DNA of 8,164 bases from an uncultured Prevotella sp. (lineage in GTDB: Bacteria > Bacteroidota > Bacteroidia > Bacteroidales > Bacteroidaceae), in NCBI GenBank assembly GCA_900542795.1, contig UQPD01000117.1:1-8164 (forward strand), in the 5' to 3' direction. This document shows, in pieces, positions 1 to 7,350 of the stretch. Below the pieces are notes generated by a model that saw nothing but the letters and a program-made list of their open reading frames with translations, had not been told where the DNA came from and made no database searches. Positions within the stretch are counted from its first letter, which is position 1. Each line of letters starts with the position of its first letter. Made by a program: the position numbers and the translations under genes.

Positions 1-49
1 ACGAGATTACTACGCGTCTCGTGGGCTCGGAGATGTGTATAAGAGACAG
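1..49 (+). other. Nextera i7-side adapter and index (not genomic)
   Basis: Bases 1-7 match the end of the Illumina P7 primer, 8-15 (TACTACGC) have the form of an 8-base i7 index, and 16-49 are the Nextera read-2 transposase adapter ending in the 19-base Tn5 mosaic end (31-49). I recall this index as one of the standard Nextera XT set. It is library sequence and should be trimmed. The genomic insert starts at 50, inside a coding region, so the neighbouring gene is truncated artificially. Confidence 0.98.
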
Positions 50-3000
50 TTTCTGAATAATGTAAGTACCAACGGGAAGACCCTTCACAGCCTGAGCAGG
101 TGTGATGTTCTTGCCTTGGTTAACTACAGTACCATTGAGAGAGAACACGGTGATGTCGGCAGCATCGGCACTGATTTCGTTAATACCAGTGTTTAGGTTG
201 TTGTTAACAGAGAGCACAACATACTTGTCAGCAGCACCACGTGAAGCCAATTTAACGTAAGCCTCGTGTACACCTACTTTGTCAGAGTTAAACTTAACAA
301 AGAATGAACCACCCTCGGCAGGAAGTTCCTTTACAGAAAGTGCAAACTTACTCTTGTTAGGACCACCCAAAGAGAGTTTGATGGGAGCTGTTAAGTTCTC
401 GCTAACAACTTCAACCTCGTTAGAAACAGCATCCAAACCAGGCAATGCAGTAAATGCCATGTCAGAAACATTCGGACGAATAACAGGAATGTCGGTGCGA
501 CCAAATGTTACATCGTCAACGTAGTAAGTAGCACTGTTGTAACGTCCACGGATGCTGGTAAAGCGGAATGCCATGAAGAAAGTGTCAGCAATGTTTTGGT
601 CAGACAAGTCGATATGGTATTCAAACCATTCGCCACTTTCGTCCTTTGTGCAAGGCATGTTGAAACCACTGACGGGAGCAACATACATAGAGTCGTCGGC
701 AAGGTCGATGTAGCAAAGTTCAAGTTGGTCAGCTTGGTTGTCGGTTAAATAGTCACCGCGTACACGGAAGGTGAAGATCTTAGACTCTGCATTCTTAAAG
801 TCGAGTGCAGGAGTAACAAGCATCATCTGGGCAGGAGTTTCTTCGCCATCTTCCACCTTAGAGTCATAAGCCGTAACCTTAGCTACACTTTCACCATTCG
901 ATGCGTCAGTGTTATTAAAGGTATAGCTCCACCAAGCACGCTTACCCTTTAAAGCAATGTTCTTCCAACCTTTGCGAGCAAAAGGTTTGTTCTTTTCGCC
1001 ACCATCAAAGGTCTCGTTGAGCAACTTCACAGGGTTAGAAGCATCGAGTGGCAACAGGTCACCTTCGGCAGGATCTTCGGGAATAACATTGTCGGTAGCA
1101 ACACCCTTGATGGGAATGCGAAGCGTGTCAGTACACAAAGCAGAAACTACAATCTCGTTTTCGTAACTACCCGCAGTAAGCGGTACAAAAGTAACCTTAA
1201 CTTGTGCCTTAGCATCCTTCATGAGCATGCTGCTGCTAATGCGGAATACGTCAGCCTTTGCCAATTTAACGTAAGCATAATCGGGCAAGTGCGCTGTGGT
1301 CAGTGTGATGGTTTGCTCTTGTGATTCGCCAATCTTAGTAGCAAATTCAGGAATCGTTTCAGGTTCTACAGAGATAACGGGCGGGTTCTGTTCATCGATA
1401 GCATAAGCTGAGAACGACACGCTTTGTGAAAGTTCGGGAGCTTCGGGACAGTCAATAAACAAACGTCCGCTATGCTTGCCAATGGCAGTTGGTTTGTAAG
1501 AAATAACAACATCCGTTTCACTGCTACCCTTCTTAATTTCAGCAACAGAGGTAGTAAACATAGCACGATTAGCACCTGTAACTTTAAGGGTGATAGCACC
1601 CGGCATGTTCTTTGCGCTGATGTGGATTGTGCCAACTTCAGTAGTTTTGCCAACCTTGCCAGCTGTCATTTCAAACTTTGTAGGCGTCACATTCAGTTCA
1701 GGTTCTCCCACTTCTTGTGCTACAATGTCTTCAGCCCCACGTGGTGCAACAAGAACAGCACTTGCTGAGGTTGAAATACCCATAATGTCGACAGGTGTGG
1801 TAGGAATGCTTGTGCCAATAAGAGAAGTACCCTTGAACACGCGAAGTTTACCACTCTCAGTACCATCATTGATAACGGGTTGTTGCATACCCTCGGCAAA
1901 CTCAGTTGCTTCAGTAGTAAATTCAACACCATTTACACGAACCAAAGCATTGACATAAGTCTTGGCATTGGCTTTCAGTTCAGACAACGTAACCACAACA
2001 GGGTCAATTTCATTGCCCGAAGAGAGCGTCTTGCCCAAGTTCGTATCAAGCGGAGAAGGAATGAAGCTTACCATTCCCCAAGTGCTTTGGATGTTACCAA
2101 AGAACCCTGTCAGTTTATCGCCAATAGCGGGCAATTTTGTAAGAGCCGTTTCGGGCTTGATAACGATAGCTGCTGTTTCGTCTTCAACATAAATGGCAGG
2201 AGTTGCGGCACTGCTGTCAACAAAGGTAACCAAAGCTTCGCCTGTGTAGCGATAGGTTTCGTTGAGTTCGCTATTCTTCTCAGAAATCTCCTTGATGGTT
2301 GCACAATCTATAATGGGTTCTGCATACCAAGAGAATGCTGAAGTTACATCGGCAGCCCCTTCGCTCTTAAATACCACCTCGGTAGCACCTGTAGTTTCGG
2401 CAGTGGGGTTGAGTGTAAAGGTAACTTTAGCACCTGTTGCGCTTTCGGCTTCCTCCTTAGTGATTGTGGTTGGGTTAGCAGTCAGTTCATTGCCTGCAAT
2501 TTCAAGGGTAATGTCGCCCGTAAGGTCTTTACCCTTCACCGTAACCTCTTTGCTAATGGGCATTCCTACATAAGTAGCACCCATGTTCACTTCTTTCATC
2601 ACGCTAATGGCAGGCTTAGCGGGTTGGGGTGTATCGCCACCTTCACTGCTTGCGTTAAACAAACCTGCATAGCTTTGTGCAATGCGCAATGAACCAATAT
2701 ACATCTCGGCACAGCTCGTTGTTTTGTTTGAGCCTTGACGAATTTCTAAACCTTGCAAACCATATTTGCCTACCTGAGAGCCCAAGGTGTTAATGTCAGT
2801 TGTTGCATCGGGAGTCTCAGGTTCTTTGGTAAAGTCTGTGGGATTTACAAAGAGGGCTGTTTCATCGTAGGGAGTTTCAGACTCTCCTGTTTTAATGCCA
2901 TATCTCACTACAACGAGTTGTGTGGTGTTCAGGTCGAATGTGCCATTGGCAAAAACAGCTTTGTTTGAACCACGGTCAATACCTATTTTGTATTTACCCT

Positions 3001-3532
3001 CTTCGTCTGCCTTAACAATGAACAATCTGCCCAATTCGGTAGAACTAAAGTTTTTGCCGCTGGCAGCTCCATCCACGGTACTGGCTTTGGTGCGAGGACA
3101 GAGAGCCATTACAAAATTCTGCGCTTTTGATTCATCGCTTGATGGAAGTTGAGTTACATGAATCAATGCTGAATAATAAACATAGCCTTCAGTCAAACCA
3201 TCATCGTTAGAGGTGAAGCGTGTAATTAAGTCTTCTCCTGACGCAGTTGGTGTGATTTGCACACACTTGCCTTTCACACCACCAGGGTAGTTGGCATATT
3301 CAAGTGTTTTGTCAACCACTTGGATAGGAGCTTCGGTGTTGTTGCCATACCGATACCATTTATCTTGGTCAATTAGGTTGCCAAGAGCATAGTTAAAGTC
3401 TTCTTGATAGCTAACAGGGGAGTTGTTGGCTTCACTGCTGTCTTCACTTTGTGCCCAAACAGCGGTAGGAGCAACCAATAACCCCATGAGCAATAGCAAC
3501 AAGCCCGGAATCTTTTTGTAAATTTTTCTCAT
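50..3532 (-). CDS. Large multidomain T9SS-secreted surface protein, C-terminus cut by contig edge
   Basis: The frame is open for 1161 codons from ATG at 3532 to the adapter boundary, with no stop. Residues 1-27 form a clear signal peptide (MRKIYKK, a Leu-rich core, then VWA before Q28). Domains I infer by reading: 42-292 a jelly-roll or LamG-like domain (starts EDFNYALGNL); 307-405 an Ig-like beta-sandwich; 407-500 and 505-607 two OB-fold-like domains resembling the Bacteroidota DUF5689 type (IYVEDETAAIVI; YVNALVRVNGVEF, APRGAEDI); 611-708 and 718-820 two more Ig-like domains; 836-1014 a choice-of-anchor-J-like domain (LLNETFDGG to YYVDDVTFG); 1016-1107 a fourth Ig-like domain; 1125-1161 the core of a type A T9SS sorting domain (ITVFSLNG, GLPVGTYII). 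Only a few residues and the stop are probably missing. No catalytic motif was recognised; an adhesin or surface-binding role is plausible but unproven. It stands alone behind its own promoter, divergent from ansA. Confidence 0.93.
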
Positions 3533-3684
3533 GCGGGTAAATGTTTTAGGGATTTCTAAAAATGGTGTGCATTTAAAAGTCGAAAAGTCAAAAGCTTAAG
3601 ATAAGCGTTTTTCTATTTTAGAAACAAACGTTTTAGAAATCGCTCTTTGTTAATAGGATTGTTATTTTGTTGTTTTTTAGGCTG

Positions 3685-3716
3685 CAAATGTATAACATAT
3701 TTATTTATTATGCAAG
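3685..3716 (-). promoter_or_regulatory. Bacteroidota-type promoter of the T9SS protein gene
   Basis: Read on the minus strand, TACATTTG (3692..3685) is a perfect match to the Bacteroidota -7 consensus TAnnTTTG. A CTTG (3716..3713) resembles the -33 TTTG, and the gap of 20 bases from TTG to the -7 box fits the usual 19-21. Transcription would start near 3678, giving an untranslated leader of about 145 bases before the ATG at 3532. Confidence 0.6.
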
Positions 3717-3814
3717 TTTGTGTATCATAATGTCGAAAAATATGTTCTAAAACATACATTTGTTTAAGACTCGAGTTTTTTATGCAACATTTAGAACATG
3801 ATAAGGCTGGGGCT

Positions 3815-3946
3815 ATGAGCAGAAAGAACAAAAAAATGACAGAAGTGTTGAAAGATGCTTTGGTAGGGAAAGGTTTTTTCATGTACACTGAAGTTATCAA
3901 TATCCTTATTTCAATCCTAATCTTTCATGAAAAACTACATATTTGA
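3815..3946 (+). CDS. Possible 43-residue small protein, doubtful
   Basis: A short frame from ATG 3815 to TGA 3946 would encode a Lys-rich start (MSRKNKKMTEVLKDAL) followed by a hydrophobic stretch (INILISILIF). It is not recognised as any family. A perfect TAnnTTTG box (TACATTTG, 3755-3762) lies about 50 bases upstream, but no matching -33 element is seen. It could be a small membrane-associated peptide, a leader ORF before ansA, a gene remnant, or chance. Confidence 0.2.
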   Translation: MSRKNKKMTEVLKDALVGKGFFMYTEVINILISILIFHEKLHI

Positions 3947-3978
3947 AATAGAAGCAAGTCTACATGGAGTTTTTTTTT

Positions 3979-3986
3979 TATTTTTG
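3979..3986 (+). promoter_or_regulatory. -7 promoter element directly before ansA
   Basis: TATTTTTG matches the Bacteroidota -7 consensus TAnnTTTG exactly and is followed by CATC and then ATG at 3991. With a start site a few bases beyond the box, the transcript would begin at or very near the start codon, so ansA mRNA may be leaderless or nearly so. No good TTTG was found 19-21 bases upstream. The site also argues against the upstream in-frame ATG at 3964, which would lie outside such a transcript. Confidence 0.5.
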
Positions 3987-3990
3987 CATC

Positions 3991-5031
3991 ATGGATAATC
4001 CAAGTACACCCCGCATACTTATTATATATACCGGTGGAACTATCGGAATGATAGAGAACCCCGAGACGGGAGCGCTTGAAAACTTCGATTTTGAACAGTT
4101 TAAGCGCCACGTGCCCGAACTTCGTTTGTTCAACTACCACATCGACGCACTTGCCTTCGACCCACCTATCGATTCAAGCGATATGGAACCGCGCTATTGG
4201 ACGAAGATGGCACACATCATAGCCGATCATTACGAAAGCTATGATGGCTTTGTGTTGCTCCATGGCACCGACACCATGGCATACACGGCATCGGCTTTAA
4301 GCTTTATGCTCGAAAACTTGGGAAAACCTGTTATCATTACAGGTTCGCAGTTACCCATAGGACAGTTGCGCACTGATGGTAAGGAAAATTTGTTGACCAG
4401 CATCGAGATTGCTGCAGCACGCGATCAAATGGGACGTCCTATGGTGCCAGAGGTGTGCATTTTCTTTGAAAGCCGACTGATGCGTGGTAACCGTACCACA
4501 AAGTTCAACTCTGAGGGCTTTAATGCTTTCCGCTCGTTCAACATGCCATCGTTGGCACACGCTGGCATTCACATTAAATATGAGAACTACCTAATTCGCC
4601 ATCCACGTCCAGGAGCAGCGTTTACACCCCATTTCTTACTCGACAACAATGTGTTGATTCTAACCATCTTCCCTGGTATACGCAAGGAAGTGGTGGATAT
4701 TTGTGTCAATGTGAGTGGGTTGCGTGCCGTTGTACTCAAAACCTTTGGTGCGGGCAATGCACCACAAAAGCCGTGGCTTGTTGAGAGTATTCGGCATTTG
4801 GTAAACCAAGGTGTTGTGGTGGTAAACATCACTCAATGCTTTAAAGGAACAGTAGAGATGGGACGTTACGAAACCAGTTTGCAACTGCTGCAAGCAGGTG
4901 TGGTAAATGGCTATGACTCTACGGTTGAGGGAATGCTCACTAAATTGATGTTCTTGCTTGGACAAGGTTATTCGCGCGAGGAAATTATCCGACTGCTGAA
5001 TACGAATATCGCAGGCGAGATAACGTTGTAA
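3991..5031 (+). CDS. ansA: L-asparaginase type I, cytoplasmic
   Basis: This 346-residue protein hydrolyses L-asparagine to aspartate and ammonia. It aligns along its length with E. coli AnsA as I recall it (about 338 residues). The N-terminal nucleophile motif is IYTGGTIGM with T14, and the second catalytic motif is LHGTDTMAYTASALSFML with T93 and D94. DSSDM lies at 61-65 and the catalytic lysine is K171 in RTTKFNSEGF. The type I allosteric-site residues Thr and Cys appear kept (T170; C283 in NITQC), while the Arg before the GxGNAP motif is Lys here (K250). There is no signal peptide, which fits the cytoplasmic form. I chose ATG 3991 rather than 3964 because the added MEFFFYFCI does not belong to the family and because a promoter box lies between the two. 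The gene appears monocistronic, with a hairpin after its stop. Confidence 0.96.
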   Translation: MDNPSTPRILIIYTGGTIGMIENPETGALENFDFEQFKRHVPELRLFNYHIDALAFDPPIDSSDMEPRYWTKMAHIIADHYESYDGFVLLHGTDTMAYTASALSFMLENLGKPVIITGSQLPIGQLRTDGKENLLTSIEIAAARDQMGRPMVPEVCIFFESRLMRGNRTTKFNSEGFNAFRSFNMPSLAHAGIHIKYENYLIRHPRPGAAFTPHFLLDNNVLILTIFPGIRKEVVDICVNVSGLRAVVLKTFGAGNAPQKPWLVESIRHLVNQGVVVVNITQCFKGTVEMGRYETSLQLLQAGVVNGYDSTVEGMLTKLMFLLGQGYSREEIIRLLNTNIAGEITL

Positions 5032-5037
5032 TTTTGT

Positions 5038-5081
5038 TTGTCGCAAGTTTTTTCTTCACAAAAAGAAAAACCTTGCGACAA
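5038..5081 (+). terminator. Hairpin after ansA, probable terminator
   Basis: TTGTCGCAAG (5038-5047) pairs perfectly with CTTGCGACAA (5072-5081). After one mismatch an inner TTTTTCTT/AAGAAAAA stem continues to a 6-base loop. The hairpin begins 6 bases after the ansA stop. There is no strong T-run after it, but the arm itself is T-rich, so the assignment rests on position and stem strength. Confidence 0.6.
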
Positions 5082-5097
5082 TATGTTTTGGGATATA

Positions 5098-5156
5098 GAA
5101 GTAGTCTAAACTTTTCTGGCGAAGATTAGATTTCATATAAAAGTTCAGACGACTTC
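5098..5156. repeat. 18-base imperfect inverted repeat before the ABC operon
   Basis: GAAGTAGTCTAAACTTTT (5098-5115) and the reverse complement of 5139-5156 match at 16 of 18 positions, with a 23-base central segment. It ends 21 bases before the start codon at 5178. It may be an operator dyad or an RNA hairpin in the leader. It does not look like a cobalamin riboswitch, which would be much longer. No good TAnnTTTG was found here; the nearest is TAGATTTC at 5127-5134, inside the central segment. Confidence 0.45.
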
Positions 5157-5177
5157 ATCTTTTAATAAAGACTTTCA

Positions 5178-6308
5178 ATGAAAAAAATCTTTCAACCTAT
5201 CATCTTTTTGCTTTTTACAACCCTCCTTTTTGCTTGTACCACTAAAACTGCAGATGTTGAAGGAAAGGTATTGCAAATGAATTATGCCACTTTGCTGCAA
5301 CTGCAAGAAACCGATAGTTTTGTAGTGGCAAGTGTGATAGATCCTTGGCATAGCCAAAAAAAATTGGCGCAATATGTGTTGGTGCCACGTAGCCAATCTG
5401 TGCCTAAACAAATGCCCGAAGGCATCTTGGTGCGCACACCTATTGAACGAGCAGCCCTAACCACCTCTGTTCATGCCGCCTTGTTGCTCGAGTTGCAATG
5501 TGCCGATGCTATGGCTGCTATAACCGATACCAGCTATGTAGTGAGTGATACACTGAAGCATTATTTGCAACAACGCAAAAACACATTGTGCGATGCAGGA
5601 CAAAGCATGGCACCTAATGTTGAACGCTTGCGTGCTGCTAAGGTAGATGCTCTATTGGTTTCGCCCTTTGAAAATGCAGGTTTTGGTGCATTAGAGCGTA
5701 TGGGCATTCCGCTCATTCAGTGTGCCGATTATATGGAGCCTTCTCCCTTAGGACGTGCAGAATGGATGAAGTTTTATGGCTTGCTATTTGGTTGTGCAGA
5801 GCGTGCCGACTCATTGTTTGGTGAGGTAGCAAAAGCCTACCTTGCCCTGAAAGAACAAACACAAAAAAAACGCAAAGACAAACCTACGGTGATGTGCGAC
5901 TTACGTATGGGGGCAACTTGGTATCAGCCAGGAGGGGCAAGTACCATGGGGCAACTCATTGCCGATGCAGGAGGACGCTATGTATGGGCAGACCGTAAGG
6001 AAAGTGGAAGTTTACCACTTGATGCTGAAAGTGTATTGGCACGTGCTGCACATGCAGATATTTGGATTGTGAAATATGGTCAAGCCACCGACTTAACCTA
6101 TGCGCAAATGGCAGCCGACTTTAAACTTTACACCCAGTTTAGTGCATGGAAGCATCGTAGAATATATGCGTGCAACACCTTGCATGTACCTTTTTTTGAA
6201 GAAACTCCCTTCCATCCAGAACGTGTGTTGCGCAATCTTTCCGAAATCTTTAGTGGTAGCATGCAACAGCAGTCTGCAAACTACTCCTATTATACACCCT
6301 TAAAATGA
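5178..6308 (+). CDS. ABC importer substrate-binding lipoprotein (iron-complex/haem/cobalamin type)
   Basis: This 376-residue protein begins with a lipoprotein signal (MKKIFQP, a hydrophobic core, LFAC with the lipid-bearing cysteine at C20), so it should be anchored in the periplasm. The rest reads as a class III binding protein of the BtuF/FhuD/HmuT type (Peripla_BP_2): an N-lobe at about 65-200 (RTPIERAALTTSVHAALL, then VDALLVSPFENAGFGALERMGIPLI), a conserved PLGRAEWMKFYGLLFG segment at 190-205, a helical linker, and a C-lobe at about 235-360 ending in FHPERVLRNLSEIF. The fold class is also supported by the next gene, a FecCD permease whose ATG overlaps this stop (ATGA). The ligand cannot be told from sequence; ferric complex, haem and corrinoid are all possible. 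ATG 5178 is the only start giving the full signal peptide. Confidence 0.88.
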   Translation: MKKIFQPIIFLLFTTLLFACTTKTADVEGKVLQMNYATLLQLQETDSFVVASVIDPWHSQKKLAQYVLVPRSQSVPKQMPEGILVRTPIERAALTTSVHAALLLELQCADAMAAITDTSYVVSDTLKHYLQQRKNTLCDAGQSMAPNVERLRAAKVDALLVSPFENAGFGALERMGIPLIQCADYMEPSPLGRAEWMKFYGLLFGCAERADSLFGEVAKAYLALKEQTQKKRKDKPTVMCDLRMGATWYQPGGASTMGQLIADAGGRYVWADRKESGSLPLDAESVLARAAHADIWIVKYGQATDLTYAQMAADFKLYTQFSAWKHRRIYACNTLHVPFFEETPFHPERVLRNLSEIFSGSMQQQSANYSYYTPLK

Positions 6309-7288
6309 GAATATCGCTTTTACTATTGCCCATACTTTGTTTGTTAGCATTGTTAGTAGGCAGTGTGCATTTATCGCCAACCGAGGTATGGACAGGTTTG
6401 GTAGGCAATGCCGACGATACGGTGCATTTCATCGTAATGGAGTCGCGATTGCCTCAAATGTGTACCGCCTTACTTGCAGGAGCAGCCTTAGGCTTGTGTG
6501 GATTGGTGATGCAAACACTCTTTGCCAATCCATTGGCAGACCCTTCCTTGTTAGGGGTGAACAGTGGTGCCTCGTTAGGAGCAGCTATTGCACTCTTAGC
6601 TTTTGGGGGAAGTTTTGCTTTGGGGGGAGCAACCCTTTCGGGTGTGCTGCTAACTATAGGAGCCGCCTTTGCAGGAGCCTGTGCTGTCATTGCCTTGATA
6701 GCCTTATGTAGTCGTTGGTTAACCAGCAATTTGTCGTTGTTAGTGGCAGGTGTGATGTTGAGTTTTGTCATCTCTTCTGTCATTTCATTATTGAGCTTTT
6801 ATGCCACGGCAGATGGGGTACGTTCTTTTGTGGTATGGGGTTTAGGTGATTTTTCAGGCGTATCGTCAGATCGTGTATGGCTTATGGCATTATGGGTGTT
6901 AGTGCCTGCAGCAGCCGTTTTTTTGTCTGCCACTTCCCTAAATGCTTTATTGCTTGGCACAGACTATGCCACCAACTTAGGCGTCAACGTGAAGCGTGTG
7001 CGCACTTGGTTGTTAATATTAACCGGACTGCTTACTGCCGTAGTAACAGCTTTATGTGGTCCCATTGCTTTTATTGGTTTGGCAGTACCTCATGTAGCAC
7101 GTATGTTATTGCGTACAGCCGATCATCGCAAACTCATACCTGCTGTTTTAGTGCTTGGAGCCGATGTTGCTTTACTTTCACTTATCATCTCGCATTTACC
7201 AGGCGAAAGAGGTACTTTGCCCATAGCAGCCATCACGCCTTTATTAGGTGCTCCCATCGTGCTTTACATTTTGATACGACATAAGTAA
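6305..7288 (+). CDS. FecCD-family ABC importer permease
   Basis: This 327-residue inner-membrane protein is nearly all hydrophobic segments, as expected for the BtuC/FhuB/FecCD family with about ten membrane helices. Family signatures are clear: RLPQMCTALLAGAALGLCG at about 48-66, then the NPLADPSLLGVNSGASLGAA motif, WGLGDFSG, LGTDYATNLGV in the region that contacts the ATPase, GPIAFIGLAVPHVARML, and a C-terminal LPIAAITPLLGAPIVLYIL. It would form the translocation pore for the ligand delivered by the upstream lipoprotein; the 4-base ATGA overlap indicates translational coupling. Length is typical. No ATPase gene follows: the operon ends here and the next gene is convergent. A short duplication begins in its last codons. 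Confidence 0.95.
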   Translation: MRISLLLLPILCLLALLVGSVHLSPTEVWTGLVGNADDTVHFIVMESRLPQMCTALLAGAALGLCGLVMQTLFANPLADPSLLGVNSGASLGAAIALLAFGGSFALGGATLSGVLLTIGAAFAGACAVIALIALCSRWLTSNLSLLVAGVMLSFVISSVISLLSFYATADGVRSFVVWGLGDFSGVSSDRVWLMALWVLVPAAAVFLSATSLNALLLGTDYATNLGVNVKRVRTWLLILTGLLTAVVTALCGPIAFIGLAVPHVARMLLRTADHRKLIPAVLVLGADVALLSLIISHLPGERGTLPIAAITPLLGAPIVLYILIRHK

Positions 7289-7350
7289 GTATTACAAACT
7301 ATGTGAGGGGGTAAAGTAATAGGTAATAAGTAATACAAACTATGTGAGGG
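7281..7350. repeat. Tandem duplication across the convergent gene ends
   Basis: TACAAACTATGTGAGGG occurs at 7293-7309 and again at 7334-7350, 41 bases apart. Both copies are preceded by ATAAGTAA (7281-7288 and 7326-7333), with four extra bases in the first copy. The first copy covers the permease stop codon and the second covers the stop of the minus-strand gene, as if the original junction had been duplicated. Within the segment, three heptamers AGTAATA, GGTAATA, AGTAATA lie end to end (7315-7335). No terminator hairpin was seen between the two genes. Confidence 0.8.

Larger units (their letters stand above)
3533..3990. other. Divergent intergenic region with repeated TTTTAGAA motif
   Basis: This 458-base AT-rich spacer separates the minus-strand T9SS gene from ansA. 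It holds the T9SS gene promoter (3685..3716), a -7 box next to the ansA start (3979..3986), and a cluster of related sites: TTTTAGAAA at 3616-3624 and 3631-3639, its reverse complement at 3553-3561, GTTCTAAAA at 3744-3752 and ATTTAGAAC at 3789-3797. The 3744 site sits in a 6-4-6 palindrome, TATGTTCTAAAACATA (3741-3756). No convincing conserved gene was found here. Confidence 0.55.

Noticed and set aside
279..3152. Many short frames on both strands within the first 3.5 kb
   Set aside because: All overlap the single long minus-strand frame, whose protein has a signal peptide, recognisable domains and a T9SS end; the others are out-of-frame shadows.
3613..3900. 95-codon minus-strand frame with a hydrophobic stretch in the divergent spacer
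   Set aside because: It overlaps the promoter of the T9SS gene, has low-complexity Lys/Asn-rich ends, and resembles no family; most likely chance in AT-rich DNA.
3964..3990. Upstream in-frame ATG for ansA adding nine residues
   Set aside because: The extension (MEFFFYFCI) is read from a T-run that contains the -7 box, and AnsA proteins start shortly before the TGGTIG motif.
4351..5046. Antisense frames across ansA
   Set aside because: They lie opposite a conserved enzyme and have no recognisable protein features.
5032..5177. Cobalamin riboswitch before the importer operon
   Set aside because: The spacer is too short and no B12-box-like conserved sequence is visible; it is explained by two inverted repeats.
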